Positions 1 to 8,213 are shown, counted from the stretch's first letter. The stretch: 64,000 nt of DNA from Candidatus Binatia bacterium (GCA_022820725.1 JAJEFA010000009.1:248001-312000), one strand, 5' to 3'. Translations and numbers: made by a program. The notes: generated from the letters alone by a model not told the origin.

Positions 1-330
1 GGGCGGACGGTGTGTGCCACGGCGTCTGGATATCTATTGGCCTTTCCTACTGAAGATATTACCGAATTATCCGGAGCCGGCCGTGGGGTGATTCTCATGC
101 GCCTGGATACGGACGACCGTTTGGTTGGGGCGGTCACGAGCGAACCGGGCGCGGGTGTGACGGTTATCAATAAAGACGGGAAAGAGCGGAAAATTCCACT
201 ACGGGATATTCCATTAGGCAAACGGACTGGGAAGGGCCGACGTGTGGTCAAACGCTCGACGCTGGTTGGGGTGCAGCAAAACGGCACCCGGAGCAGATCG
301 CATGGTGGAGCGGAGGAGGCTGAGGCGTGA
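1..330 (+). CDS. parC: DNA topoisomerase IV subunit A, C-terminal end (partial)
   Basis: The frame is open from the first base and ends at TGA 328-330, so only the last ~109 residues are visible. They look like the final blades of the GyrA/ParC C-terminal beta-pinwheel (a 'GYLLAFP..DI.ELSGAGRGV' segment, then a basic tail), which wraps DNA for the decatenating type IIA topoisomerase. The next gene is a GyrB/ParE homologue that begins on the last base of this gene, and that coupling supports ParC over GyrA. The breakage-reunion domain with the catalytic tyrosine lies off the left edge, so ParC versus GyrA cannot be settled from this piece alone. Confidence 0.72.
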   Translation, partial: GRTVCATASGYLLAFPTEDITELSGAGRGVILMRLDTDDRLVGAVTSEPGAGVTVINKDGKERKIPLRDIPLGKRTGKGRRVVKRSTLVGVQQNGTRSRSHGGAEEAEA

Positions 331-2246
331 TGGCAGTACCAAAGCAGGCATACACGGCGAAAGATATTACCGTTCTTGAGGGTCTCGATCCGGTTCGTAA
401 ACGGCCCGGAATGTATATCGGGGGAGTTGATACGACCGGGCTGCACCACCTCGTCTGGGAACTACTCGATAATGCGGTGGACGAAGCCATGAACGGCCAT
501 GCCAGTCGGATTGAGGTGACCCTGCATAAAGACGGTTCAACCGTCACCGTGGCCGATAACGGGCGAGGGATTCCGGTAGACCTGCATCCGCAGTTCAAGA
601 AGCCCGCCCTGGAGCTGATTCTGACCACCCTGCACGCCGGCGGGAAATTCGGCGATCAGAATTACGCCCATTCCGGGGGGCTGCACGGCGTGGGCGCCTC
701 CGTCGTCAACGCCCTGGCCGATCGTATGGTTGCCCGTATCCGCCGGGATGGGGTGGAATGGGAGCAGCGCTTTCGGCGCGGCAAGGCCACCACACCCCTC
801 AAAAATAAGGGTGGAGTGCGCGGCCACGGCACGACCCTCACCTTTCATCCAGACCCCGATATTTTTCCGTCCATTACCTTCAAACCCGAGCGCATTGCCG
901 AAAGATTGGAATCCAAAGCCTATCTGCACAAAGGGCTGACGCTCGTCTTTCGGAACGAGACAAACGGGCAAACCCAGCAGTTCCTGTATCAGGACGGCCT
1001 CAAAGCCTATCTCCGCAAGCTGATTGCCGACAGCGACAAAAAGGCGGTTATTCAGGACATCTTTCACATTGAACGCAACGCCTCGCCCCCGCTGGAATGC
1101 GTGTTGACCTGGACGGAATCACCGGAAGAACGCCTTCATTCGTTTGTGAACGGGATTCCCACCCCCTTCGGCGGTACGCATGAAACCGGCTTAAAAACCG
1201 CTATCGTCAAGGCGGTTCGCAATTACATTAACGTCAACAATCTAACGCCCAAAGGGGTATCGATTACGGCCGACGACACGCGTGAAGGGCTGGTCGCCAT
1301 TCTCAGCCTGTATCTCAAACATCCGCAGTTTCAGGGTCAGACCAAAGAAAAACTCGGTAATCCGGAAGCCACGGCACAAATTGACGGCATGGTCCGGACC
1401 ACCCTGGAGAATTTTCTGCTCCATAACCGCTCCCAGGCGGAAACGATTGTCCAGCGGGTGATATTGGCGGCCCGTGCGCGCTCGGCCTCACGTGCGGCCT
1501 TGGAAACCGTGCGGAGTAAGGGGTCGGTCTCCCATCGTCTGAACCTGCCCGGCAAGTTGGCCGACTGTTCCTCAACCAGCCCGGCGAAGAGCGAACTTTT
1601 CATTGTTGAGGGAGATTCCGCCGGCGGCTCGGCCAAGCAGGGCCGGGATCGGAGCTTTCAAGCTATTCTGCCGCTCCGCGGCAAGGTCTTGAATACGGAA
1701 CAGGCATCGCTCAATAAAATCCTGACCAATAAAGAACTCAATGATATTGTGTCGGCCTTGGGCTGTGGCGTGGGCAAGGCGTTTGACCTGTCCAAGCTCC
1801 GCTATCACAAAGTCTGTCTGTTGATGGACGCCGATTCGGACGGCAACCATATTTGCACCCTCCTGTTGACCTTTTTCTACCGTCACCTGCCCGAACTGAT
1901 TCGCGCCGGCTGTGTCTACATTGCCAAGCCACCGCTGTATAAAATCGAGGTCGGCAAGGAAATCCATTGGGCGGACGATGACGCGGCCAAGGATCGCCTG
2001 CTGGCTCAGCAAAACGGGCATGCCGGCAAGGCCCAAGTCCAGCGTTTTAAGGGACTGGGTGAGATGAATCCGGGTACCCTCAAGGAAACGACTCTCGACC
2101 CGCGCACACGCACCTTGCTCCAGATTTCTATTCAGGACGCCGAGCGAACCGAAAAAGCCATCCGGACCCTGATGGGTAAGGATGTCCAGCCGCGCTTCAG
2201 CTTTATCATGGAGCGGGCACCCCGGGTCGAAGACGTAGACGTGTAA
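330..2246 (+). CDS. parE: DNA topoisomerase IV subunit B (ParE/GyrB family)
   Basis: ATPase subunit of a type IIA topoisomerase, about 638 aa, the usual length for ParE and short GyrB proteins. Near the N-terminus are the GHKL ATP-site motifs ELLDNAVDEA, DNGRGIP and GGLHGVGASVVNAL. The TOPRIM domain carries EGDSAGGSAKQGRD, PLRGKVLN and DADSDGNHI, and the C-terminus has the QRFKGLGEM motif. The metal-site loop reads DADSDGNHI, where most family members have DADVDGAHI. A strong Shine-Dalgarno (GGAGGAGG, 312-319) precedes two adjacent starts, GTG 327 and ATG 330. ATG 330 is chosen because it overlaps the upstream stop in the usual TGATG arrangement. The gene is probably co-transcribed with parC. 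Confidence 0.88.
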   Translation: MAVPKQAYTAKDITVLEGLDPVRKRPGMYIGGVDTTGLHHLVWELLDNAVDEAMNGHASRIEVTLHKDGSTVTVADNGRGIPVDLHPQFKKPALELILTTLHAGGKFGDQNYAHSGGLHGVGASVVNALADRMVARIRRDGVEWEQRFRRGKATTPLKNKGGVRGHGTTLTFHPDPDIFPSITFKPERIAERLESKAYLHKGLTLVFRNETNGQTQQFLYQDGLKAYLRKLIADSDKKAVIQDIFHIERNASPPLECVLTWTESPEERLHSFVNGIPTPFGGTHETGLKTAIVKAVRNYINVNNLTPKGVSITADDTREGLVAILSLYLKHPQFQGQTKEKLGNPEATAQIDGMVRTTLENFLLHNRSQAETIVQRVILAARARSASRAALETVRSKGSVSHRLNLPGKLADCSSTSPAKSELFIVEGDSAGGSAKQGRDRSFQAILPLRGKVLNTEQASLNKILTNKELNDIVSALGCGVGKAFDLSKLRYHKVCLLMDADSDGNHICTLLLTFFYRHLPELIRAGCVYIAKPPLYKIEVGKEIHWADDDAAKDRLLAQQNGHAGKAQVQRFKGLGEMNPGTLKETTLDPRTRTLLQISIQDAERTEKAIRTLMGKDVQPRFSFIMERAPRVEDVDV

Positions 2247-2722
2247 TGCCCAAGCGTCACCCCAGCCTGGTTCCCCTCTCTCGCGAGCATCATCACGGCC
2301 TCCTGCTCGCCTTCCGCCTCAAGCACGGGCTCCCGAAAACGCGCCAGCCCCACGACAGTCCACAGGAACAGGCGGTCGATACGGTGCGATTCTTTCGAGA
2401 GAGTCTGATACCCCATTTTGCCGCAGAAGCCGATATTCTCTTTCCAGCGATTCGAGCCATGCAGCCTCAGGCGTCTACCCTGCTCGACCAGCTCATTCAG
2501 GAACATACGGCCATGCGGGAGTTGGTGAATGACATTAACCAGCAGCCCCCTGATGGACCACAGTTGACGGAATTACTGGCCTCATTCGGCACACTCTTAG
2601 AGCGGCATATTCGGAGTGAAGAACGTGAGCTCTTTCCAATGTACGAGGCACACGTCTCCGAAGCCGAGGCGACCCGGATAGAACACGCAATTTTTCACCT
2701 GATCGGCAACGGTCTTGCTTGA
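2246..2722 (+). CDS. hemerythrin-like HHE cation-binding protein
   Basis: 158-aa four-helix protein with the hemerythrin ligand pattern: an N-terminal 'REHHHG', then 'HFAAEADILFP', 'EHTAMREL' and 'HIRSEERELFP', giving the H...HxxxE...H...HxxxE di-iron spacing. The ATG overlaps the parE stop (TAATG), so it is translationally coupled to the topoisomerase operon. Family members bind O2 or NO or sense iron and oxygen. Nothing here narrows the role, and a partnership with topoisomerase IV is not implied. It looks soluble, with no signal peptide. Confidence 0.8.
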   Translation: MPKRHPSLVPLSREHHHGLLLAFRLKHGLPKTRQPHDSPQEQAVDTVRFFRESLIPHFAAEADILFPAIRAMQPQASTLLDQLIQEHTAMRELVNDINQQPPDGPQLTELLASFGTLLERHIRSEERELFPMYEAHVSEAEATRIEHAIFHLIGNGLA

Positions 2723-2797
2723 CAGTCGGACTCACAACCGGATAGGGGAAGCAGGAGAAGGTGCGAGCGAATCCCATGAATACGAGGAGGGTATAGT

Positions 2798-3193
2798 ATG
2801 GAGTTTTTACACACCATGATTCGGGTCAACGACCTGGACGAGTCACTCAAATTCTACTGCGATGGACTGGGCATGAAGCTGCTGCGCAAAAAGGACTATC
2901 CGGGTGGTGAGTTTACCCTGGCCTTTGTGGGCTACGGTGACGAAAAGAACAACACCGTCGTCGAACTGACGCATAACTGGGGCACATCGAGCTATGACCA
3001 GGGGAACGCCTTTGGGCATTTGGCTATCGGCGTGGATGATATCTATCAGACCTGCGACGAACTCAAAGGGAAAGGCATCAACGTCGTGCGCGAGCCCGGC
3101 CCGATGGCGCACGGCGGCGCGGTCATCGCCTTTATTGAAGACCCGAATGGCTACAAGGTCGAACTGATCGATCTCAAAGGCGCCCGCGGATAG
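2798..3193 (+). CDS. gloA: lactoylglutathione lyase (glyoxalase I)
   Basis: 131-aa VOC-fold enzyme that isomerises the methylglyoxal-glutathione hemithioacetal to S-lactoylglutathione. The four metal ligands of bacterial glyoxalase I fall at the classical positions: H5, E56, H74 and E122. There is no insertion of the kind seen in the Zn-type enzymes, so this resembles the Ni-activated class (inference). A GAGGAGG Shine-Dalgarno at 2784-2790 fixes the start. A second VOC gene follows 33 bp downstream and may share the transcript. Confidence 0.88.
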   Translation: MEFLHTMIRVNDLDESLKFYCDGLGMKLLRKKDYPGGEFTLAFVGYGDEKNNTVVELTHNWGTSSYDQGNAFGHLAIGVDDIYQTCDELKGKGINVVREPGPMAHGGAVIAFIEDPNGYKVELIDLKGARG

Positions 3194-3226
3194 GACAAGC
3201 CGACACAACACGAAAAGGAGTTCCCT

Positions 3227-3619
3227 GTGTTACAACCCGCAAAAGACTCAATTGACGTCGGGATTTTTGTCAAAGACATCCGCACCATGCTCGATTTTTA
3301 CCAGGGCACGCTGGGCCTGGAAAAGACCGAGGAAGTGCCGACCGCCTTTGGCACCATCCATCGCTTCCGGCATGGCACGAGCGACATCAAGCTCATGGAC
3401 CCCAAAGAAATTCCGCCGGCCGCACCAAACGGTTTTGGTAAGCGCTTGGGCATCGGCTACCTCACCTTTGTAATCAAAGACCTGAGCGGGCTGTGTGCCG
3501 CCCTCAAGGACAAAGGCGCGGAGTTCACCATCCCGGAAACCGAAATCCGCCCCGGTACCCGGATCGCCATGATCAAGGATCCCGAGGGCAATATTCTGGA
3601 ATTTGTCGAGCGCAGCTAA
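3227..3619 (+). CDS. VOC-family protein (glyoxalase/dioxygenase fold)
   Basis: 130-aa single VOC unit: 'DVGIFVKDI..MLDFYQGTLGL' at the N-terminus and the 'I.DPEGNILEFVE' edge strand at the C-terminus. GTG start with AAGGAG at 3215-3220. It is a clear paralogue of the minus-strand gene at 3823-4218: roughly half the residues match and both keep 'GTSDIKL.DPK' and 'RPG.R.AM..DP.GN..EF'. The two copies face each other across a 200-bp spacer. Substrate unknown; the metal-ligand set differs from GloA. Confidence 0.7.
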   Translation: MLQPAKDSIDVGIFVKDIRTMLDFYQGTLGLEKTEEVPTAFGTIHRFRHGTSDIKLMDPKEIPPAAPNGFGKRLGIGYLTFVIKDLSGLCAALKDKGAEFTIPETEIRPGTRIAMIKDPEGNILEFVERS

Positions 3620-3626
3620 AGTACGA

Positions 3627-3647
3627 GGGAGGGCGCTCTGCCCTCTC
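3627..3647 (+). terminator. possible weak hairpin terminator
   Basis: A GAGGGC/GCCCTC stem (3629-3634 with 3640-3645), extended outward by a G-U and a G-C pair, with a five-base loop, lies 8 bp after the VOC stop. No T-run follows, so intrinsic termination is uncertain. Confidence 0.3.
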
Positions 3648-3795
3648 CTCTCTATGACGTGTGATGCACATGACATGACTCGTCGGCTCCCCGCTCCCCT
3701 GCGCCATGCCTGTCTGCGATAGGGGGCCAGGAGTGCGCGCTTCCGGGCAGCGGGAGGGCGAGCGGCCCGAGGCGGGGGCCGCCGGACCGGCTCCG

Positions 3796-3825
3796 GGGGG
3801 CTACACAACCTCGTGATTTGCTCTA
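3796..3825 (-). repeat. terminal segment of a dispersed repeat, at a gene 3' end
   Basis: Read on the minus strand this begins with TAG, the stop codon of the 3823-4218 gene, followed by AGCAAATCACGAGG and TGTGTAGCC. The same block occurs at 8514-8542 (TAG + GGCAAATCACG...TGTGTAGCC), and as CTAGCGCAAATTACGATT...TGTGTAGCC at the left ends of the elements at 5754 and 7230. GC-rich inverted sequence lies next to it in 3700-3795. I did not find a matching far end for this copy. Confidence 0.5.
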
Positions 3826-4218
3826 GCCACGCTGGATGAACTCAACCGTGTTGCCGTCGGGATCGTTGACCATAGCCATGCGCACCCCGGGTCGGACCTC
3901 GGTCTCAGCCATGCTGAATTCCACGCCCTTGGCTTGTAGCTCGACGCACAGGGCGCTGATGTCGTGAACCCTAAAGCTGATGTAGCGGAGCCCGACCTGT
4001 TTCTCCAGGCCGATGGTCCCGGAAGCCGGGACCTGTTTAGGGTCAATCAGCTTGATGTCGCTGGTACCGAAGTGGAGCCGGTGCAGGGTACCGAACTGGG
4101 TAGACAGTTCCTCGCTCTTGTTGAGGCCCAGCATCCCCTGGTAAAAATCCAGGCTTTTGGTGATGTCGCTGACAACAATACCGAGGTCGACAGAATCTTT
4201 CGCTGGATTGAGTGGCAT
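3823..4218 (-). CDS. VOC-family protein, paralogue of the 3227-3619 gene
   Basis: 131 aa, one VOC unit, same motif layout as its convergent paralogue ('DLGIVVSDI...LDFYQGMLGL', 'GTSDIKLIDPK', 'NDPDGNTVEFIQ'). It sits 38 bp downstream of the DEAD-box helicase and is probably the last gene of that transcript. Its stop codon TAG lies exactly at the edge of a dispersed repeat. Function unassigned beyond the fold. Confidence 0.7.
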   Translation of the reverse strand: MPLNPAKDSVDLGIVVSDITKSLDFYQGMLGLNKSEELSTQFGTLHRLHFGTSDIKLIDPKQVPASGTIGLEKQVGLRYISFRVHDISALCVELQAKGVEFSMAETEVRPGVRMAMVNDPDGNTVEFIQRG

Positions 4219-4256
4219 ACATGCTCCTTTGGGGATCGTTGACCCGAATCATGAAC

Positions 4257-5585
4257 TTACGCGCTCTTCCGCCGCCGGCCTCCCGGACTAAAGTGCCGGA
4301 TGGCACCGCTGGCAATACGCGCTCCGCGCGATGCCTCGGGCTTGGCAAACCGGCGGATGGTGAAATGCGTTGGTTCAAAACCCTTAATCATCTTGCGGGG
4401 GACCTCTTTGCCCAACAGGCTTTCGATGGCGCGCACGGCTTCGACCTCGTCGGACGAGGCAAACGTGAGCGCCTCGCCGGTCGCCATGGCTCGGGCGGTC
4501 CGGCCGATGCGGTGGACGTAATCTTCCGGCCGGTTGGGAACGTCAAAATTCACCACATGGGAAATGCCCTCGACGTCGAGGCCGCGCGCGGCAACATCGG
4601 TTGCAACTAGGACATCAACCTTTCCACTCTTGAAGTTATTGAGCACCTGCGTGCGAACGCGTTGGGTCTTATCGCCATGCAGGGCGGCGACCCGGCGATT
4701 CGTTTGGGAGAGACGTTTGGACAGCCGTTCCGCCCGGACCTTGGTCCGCGTAAAGATCAGCACATGCTTGAGGCTGCCGTGCTGGAGGAGATAATGCAGC
4801 AGGTCGTTTTTGCGTTCGGCTTCCACCAGATAGATCACATGACGCAGCGTCGCGACCGGTGTGGCCCGGCGTCCGACATCAATCACCTCGGGTTCTCTCA
4901 AAGTGTCTTGCGCGAGACGTTCAATCTCCTGTGGCATGGTTGCGGAAAAGAGGAGTGTTTGGCGCACTTGAGGTAAAGCGGCCAGGATACGCCGGACATC
5001 GGGGAGAAAGCCCATATCCAGCATGCGGTCGGCCTCGTCCAGGACGAGTACCTCGACATCGGCGAGCCGAACGTTGCCGCGATTCAGGTGATCGAGCAGG
5101 CGTCCCGGAGTGGCGATTAACAGCTCCACTCCACGACGGAGCCGATCGGCTTGTGGCCCGAGCCCGACACCGCCGTAGACCACGGTTGAGCGGACCGGCA
5201 CATATTTCCCGTAGGTACGGGCACTCTCTCCTATTTGTACGGCGAGTTCGCGCGTTGGGGTCAGCACCAAAGCCCGGACTGGACCCGACTCAGCGTGGAC
5301 GAAACGTTGCAGAATGGGCAGGATAAATCCGGCCGTCTTACCCGTCCCGGTCTGAGCACAGGCGAGCATATCTTTGCCGCTGAGGGCAATGGGAATTGCC
5401 TGAGCTTGCACGGGAGTTGGGGTTTCGTATTGCGCATCTTCCAAGGCGCGTAAGAGTTCGGGTATCAACCCAAGCTCGGAAAACTCAGAACAATCGGCAA
5501 GACCGTTCTGCTTACTCTCTGTTGTCAAAGGACCATCTCTTTCTCCATGCTGCCCAGATACACGGATGGGTATGGGCGCCGACAA
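4257..5585 (-). CDS. DEAD-box ATP-dependent RNA helicase (RhlE-like)
   Basis: About 420-442 aa. In order: Q motif (FSELGL...PTPVQ), motif I AQTGTGKT, Ia PTRELA, TPGR, II VLDEADRMLDMGF, III SAT, then the second RecA domain with ATDVAARGLD and HRIGRTAR. It unwinds short RNA duplexes in ribosome assembly or RNA turnover. A short basic C-terminal tail ends in GGRRRKSA. The N-terminus is uncertain: the frame has no ATG before the Q motif, and TTG at 5585 or 5528 are candidates without good ribosome sites. A leader of over 100 nt carrying a hairpin precedes it, as is common for cold-inducible helicases. RhlE rather than CsdA or RhlB is judged from the short tail. Confidence 0.85.
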   Translation of the reverse strand: MSAPIPIRVSGQHGERDGPLTTESKQNGLADCSEFSELGLIPELLRALEDAQYETPTPVQAQAIPIALSGKDMLACAQTGTGKTAGFILPILQRFVHAESGPVRALVLTPTRELAVQIGESARTYGKYVPVRSTVVYGGVGLGPQADRLRRGVELLIATPGRLLDHLNRGNVRLADVEVLVLDEADRMLDMGFLPDVRRILAALPQVRQTLLFSATMPQEIERLAQDTLREPEVIDVGRRATPVATLRHVIYLVEAERKNDLLHYLLQHGSLKHVLIFTRTKVRAERLSKRLSQTNRRVAALHGDKTQRVRTQVLNNFKSGKVDVLVATDVAARGLDVEGISHVVNFDVPNRPEDYVHRIGRTARAMATGEALTFASSDEVEAVRAIESLLGKEVPRKMIKGFEPTHFTIRRFAKPEASRGARIASGAIRHFSPGGRRRKSA

Positions 5586-5653
5586 AGCATCGGCACGCCG
5601 TGTTATGAAACAGAACCTGGGAAACGTGGAACTCTGGTCTGGGCAACCAAAGA

Positions 5654-5669
5654 CCCGCTTCTGAGCGGG
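5654..5669. promoter_or_regulatory. hairpin in the helicase leader
   Basis: CCCGCT/AGCGGG stem with a four-base loop and short T/C-rich flanks on both sides. It lies in the presumed 5' leader of the helicase and could act as an attenuator or a weak terminator in either direction. Confidence 0.35.
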
Positions 5670-5713
5670 ATTTCTTACAAAGGAAAAGAGACCTGCTCGC
5701 GGTTCATTCTCGT

Positions 5714-5740
5714 ATTATACGAGTCCAGTATACCTGACAA
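5714..5740 (-). promoter_or_regulatory. predicted sigma-70 promoter for the helicase
   Basis: On the minus strand TTGTCA (5740-5735) is followed after 15 bp by a perfect TATAAT (5719-5714). The spacer is short but the -10 is consensus. Transcription would start near 5706 and give a leader of about 120 nt or more. Confidence 0.45.
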
Positions 5741-5753
5741 AGAGTGAGAATAC

Positions 5754-5899
5754 TAGCGCAAATTGCGATTCTGTGTAGCCGCCCGTCATTCCTGCGGAAG
5801 CAGGAATCCAGCCCCAAGCCCCGCCCGCTGGATGCCGGATCACGTCCGGCATGACGAAGGGGGAGCGATGGGACGACAACGTATCGTAATCGGCCCCTA
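5754..5899. mobile_element. miniature inverted-repeat element, copy A
   Basis: About 146 bp including a TA dinucleotide at each edge. Its left end (GCGCAAATTGCGATTCTGTG) and the reverse complement of its right end share the TTACGAT-type core of the copy at 7230-7374, and the interiors are almost identical. Two internal hairpins are visible: CATTCCTGC..GCAGGAATCC, and GCCGGA..TCCGGC within CTGGATGCC...GGCATGACG. TA flanks and short terminal inverted repeats with no ORF fit a MITE of the IS630/Tc1 type (inference). The right-hand TA forms part of the stop codon of the next gene. Confidence 0.65.
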
Positions 5900-6298
5900 C
5901 GCGAGTTCGGCCTTGCGCTTCGTCAGGATAATGGCCGATCCCAGAGAGACCCCGATCGCAACAACGGAGTAGAGGAGGTAGAAGAGACCCAATTCATCGG
6001 CCTCCACGTCGTCACTGTACATAAAGAGCAAGAGGTTCAAAATGACGTACAGCGCATACGCATGCGCCATACCTATCACGAACCGTTTCATATGCCAGAT
6101 GCCGTAGGCATAGACGAGCAAATAGAGACCGGCCAGGATACCGGCTATGGCGTTCGGCATCCCGGACAGCCGCGCACCAAAGAGCACAAAGCCGGTCGTT
6201 TCATGAAGTTGGAGGGGTTTTAGTAAATTTGATACCGCCAGGACAGCAAACAGGACGGCAAAGACTGTGAGTACGTTACCACGTTCAGCTTGAGCCAT
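5897..6298 (-). CDS. small integral membrane protein, unknown function
   Basis: 133 aa from the chosen ATG, which has AAGGAGG immediately upstream; a TTG nine codons earlier is less likely. Four hydrophobic segments are apparent: VLTVFAVLFAVLAVSNLL, AIAGILAGLYLLVYAYGI, AYALYVILNLLLFMY and LFYLLYSVVAIGVSLGSAIIL. An acidic loop (DDVEADE) precedes the last helix and a short basic tail follows it. No family recognised. The stop TAG is formed by the edge of the adjacent repeat element, so the original C-terminus may have been different. Confidence 0.6.
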   Translation of the reverse strand: MAQAERGNVLTVFAVLFAVLAVSNLLKPLQLHETTGFVLFGARLSGMPNAIAGILAGLYLLVYAYGIWHMKRFVIGMAHAYALYVILNLLLFMYSDDVEADELGLFYLLYSVVAIGVSLGSAIILTKRKAELA

Positions 6299-6439
6299 TG
6301 GGCCTCCTTGTGATCTCAGCCCCAACGTTACAATACTTCCCGCAGCCCGAGCAAGCGCGCCGGACAGGTAGCAATACCCGGAGAGTTCCGATACCAGAAC
6401 CGGAGTCGAAAATATTCTGACACCTGAGAGGAGAGCGTG

Positions 6440-7219
6440 ATGACGATACGGTTACGACAGATATGTTTTGTTGCGGAGAAGCTCGCCCCTGTGGTTGAGG
6501 ACCTCACATCCGTCTTCGGCCTTGAGGTGTGCTTTGTTGATGAGGGTGTGGGGGTTTTCGGCCTGGAGAACTCGCTGTTTCCGGTCGGCTCAAACTTTTT
6601 TGAGGTTGTCGCACCAACGAAAGATAACACCGCAGCCGGTCGCTTTCTCCGGCGGCGCAACGGCGACGGCGGCTATATGGTCATCTGCCAGTGCGATAGC
6701 CGTGAAACGCAACAGGCCCGCAGGGCCCAGGCGCAGGAGCTCGGTGTCCGGATTGCCTGGGAACAGGATATTCACGGATTTCAGTGCATGCAGCTTCACC
6801 CTGGCGATACGGGGGGCGCCTTCTTTGAACTCGACTGGGACCCGAAGAATGAGCCCGAAGGGCATTGGGAGCCCGCCGGTGGAGATGGCTGGGACACCGC
6901 CCGGCGGACTGAGGTGGTCAGCGGCTTCTCGGCGGTTGAGTTGCAGTCCCACGACCCGCAATCCATGGCCCAGAGATGGGCAGACATTGCAGGTATACCA
7001 CTCCGGCAGGACGATCAGGGCCGCCTGAGCTTTCCACTGGAGAATGCCGACGTGCGGTTCGTTGAGGCCACGGATGGGCGCGGAGACGGGCTGGGTGGAG
7101 TTGATCTCGTTGTTGCCGATGTCCAAGGACTGCTGACAAGGGCAGAGCAACGCGGGTGCCGTGTGTCGGACGATCAGGTGAAGGTCTGTGGCGTTCGTTT
7201 TTATCTCAAAGACGCGTAG
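6440..7219 (+). CDS. glyoxalase-like protein with two VOC units
   Basis: 259 aa. The N-terminal half starts 'RQICFVAEKLAPVVEDLTSVFGLEVCF' and contains 'NSLFPVGSNFFEVVAP'. A central 'FFELDWDPKNEP' strand leads to a second half starting 'FSAVELQSHDP'. This resembles the glyoxalase-like VOC proteins of unknown substrate. AGGAGA at 6429-6434 suits ATG 6440 better than GTG 6437. A 111-bp stretch of the C-terminal half (7010-7120) is duplicated at 8338-8448. The gene ends 10 bp before the repeat copy at 7230. Confidence 0.65.
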   Translation: MTIRLRQICFVAEKLAPVVEDLTSVFGLEVCFVDEGVGVFGLENSLFPVGSNFFEVVAPTKDNTAAGRFLRRRNGDGGYMVICQCDSRETQQARRAQAQELGVRIAWEQDIHGFQCMQLHPGDTGGAFFELDWDPKNEPEGHWEPAGGDGWDTARRTEVVSGFSAVELQSHDPQSMAQRWADIAGIPLRQDDQGRLSFPLENADVRFVEATDGRGDGLGGVDLVVADVQGLLTRAEQRGCRVSDDQVKVCGVRFYLKDA

Positions 7220-7229
7220 CGCCCTGCCC

Positions 7230-7374
7230 TAGCGCAAATTACGATTCTGTGTAGCCGCCCGTCATTCCTGCGCAAGCAGGAATCCAGCCCCAAGCCCCGC
7301 CCTCTGGATGCCGGATCACGTCCGGCATGACGAAGGGGGAGCGATGTGACGACAACTTATCGTAAGCTGCCCTA
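7230..7374. mobile_element. miniature inverted-repeat element, copy B
   Basis: 145 bp between TA dinucleotides at 7230-7231 and 7373-7374. Ends GCGCAAATTACGATTCTGTG and, reverse-complemented, GGGCAGCTTACGATAAGTTG share the TTACGAT core. The interior differs from copy A (5754-5899) at only a few positions. It contains the same two hairpins and no ORF. Confidence 0.65.
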
Positions 7375-7504
7375 ATTGCCGTAGGATGGGGCGGCAGTGA
7401 TAAGGAGTGGTATGATGGCGGTCAGTTGCTCCTGGCCGTGCTACTGCGGGGCGGGGTGACGGGCTTCGTGCTCGCCCCGCCAATCTGGTGCGCAGAGAGT
7501 ACGC

Positions 7505-7912
7505 TCACGGAACGACCTCAAAGCGCATCTGTCGGAAGTGATGGTCCAGCGTCAAGACGCGACGAATACGCAACTCCCGCATCACCGCAAAGCTACAGCA
7601 GTCGGTGAAGGAGAAATCTTTATCTCGCTACCGGAAGAAGAGTGCCCGCGCACGTTCGCTTCGTGATTCATCGATGGACTCAATGCGCAGTCGAGACGAG
7701 CCGTCGATTTGGAGCCACCACGCTTCGGCCGCATCAAGCCCTAAGCGAAATCGTAGGGTCGTCAGCGTCTCGTCAATCACATAGTCGGTCGTCGTCAGTG
7801 CGCCTCTGGACGCCAACCATTGATCTCGCGCCTTCCGCACAGCCGGCCCTGCTGTATCCCGGCTATCCGCGGCGGCAACCCATGCAGCCGTGTCTACGAA
7901 CATGTGCCTCAC
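7505..7912 (-). pseudogene. PIN-domain toxin (VapC-like) interrupted by one TAG codon
   Basis: The frame starts at GTG 7912 (or ATG 7903) with 'MFVDTAAWVAAAD' and 'TDYVIDETLTTLR', the first two acidic positions of a PIN nuclease. It stops at TAG 7628-7630 after 94 aa. The same frame continues without another stop to TGA 7505-7507, adding 'RDKDFSFTDCCSFAVM' with the third conserved Asp and the usual C-terminal strand. The whole reads as a normal ~135-residue PIN protein with one nonsense codon, probably from a Tyr codon. The start overlaps the antitoxin stop (GTGA). Without the last acidic residue the product should be inactive. Confidence 0.65.
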
Positions 7913-8154
7913 CGGTACAGCACCTCGTCATGCCGGGTAGCGGCGTCGCCCGATTCGGATGCACCCACAGCCGGCGCCTGGTAGAGCGGGTCCGATTCCA
8001 GTGGCGTACTGTCGAGCGGTGGATTCCCAACCGGTACTATGTCGAAGGCCGGACGGCTCCGATACAACACGGTGAAGCGCTCCCCGTGTCGCACTTTTTC
8101 AACAACGTCTTGGAGTTGTTCCCGAAGCTGCTTGGCACTGATCATTTCAGGCAT
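7909..8154 (-). CDS. antitoxin of a type II system (Phd/YefM-like)
   Basis: 81 aa from ATG 8154, which has AAGGAGGAG just upstream. The N-terminus 'MISAKQLREQLQDVVEKVRHGERFTVLYRSRPAFDIVPV' matches the DNA-binding beta-alpha fold of Phd/YefM antitoxins. The tail is Pro/Ser/Asp-rich and would be the toxin-binding part. It overlaps the (broken) toxin start by 4 bp. An inverted repeat TGCTTG-9-CAAGCA at 8193-8213 lies just upstream and is a plausible autoregulatory operator. Confidence 0.65.
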   Translation of the reverse strand: MPEMISAKQLREQLQDVVEKVRHGERFTVLYRSRPAFDIVPVGNPPLDSTPLESDPLYQAPAVGASESGDAATRHDEVLYR

Positions 8155-8192
8155 GGTTAGGCTCCTCCTTAAGTTAAACTCAAGATAATCTT

Positions 8193-8213
8193 TGCTTGAA
8201 GACGATACAAGCA
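8193..8213. promoter_or_regulatory. inverted repeat upstream of the antitoxin, possible operator
   Basis: TGCTTG, nine bases, CAAGCA, about 40 bp before the antitoxin start in the most AT-rich stretch of this spacer. Type II antitoxins usually bind such a palindrome in their own promoter. Confidence 0.35.

Noticed and set aside
7426-7504. A short plus-strand segment (GGQLLLAVLLRGGVTGFVLAP) that recalls part of a DDE transposase
   Set aside because: About 20 residues only, no catalytic residue and no element ends; too weak to call.
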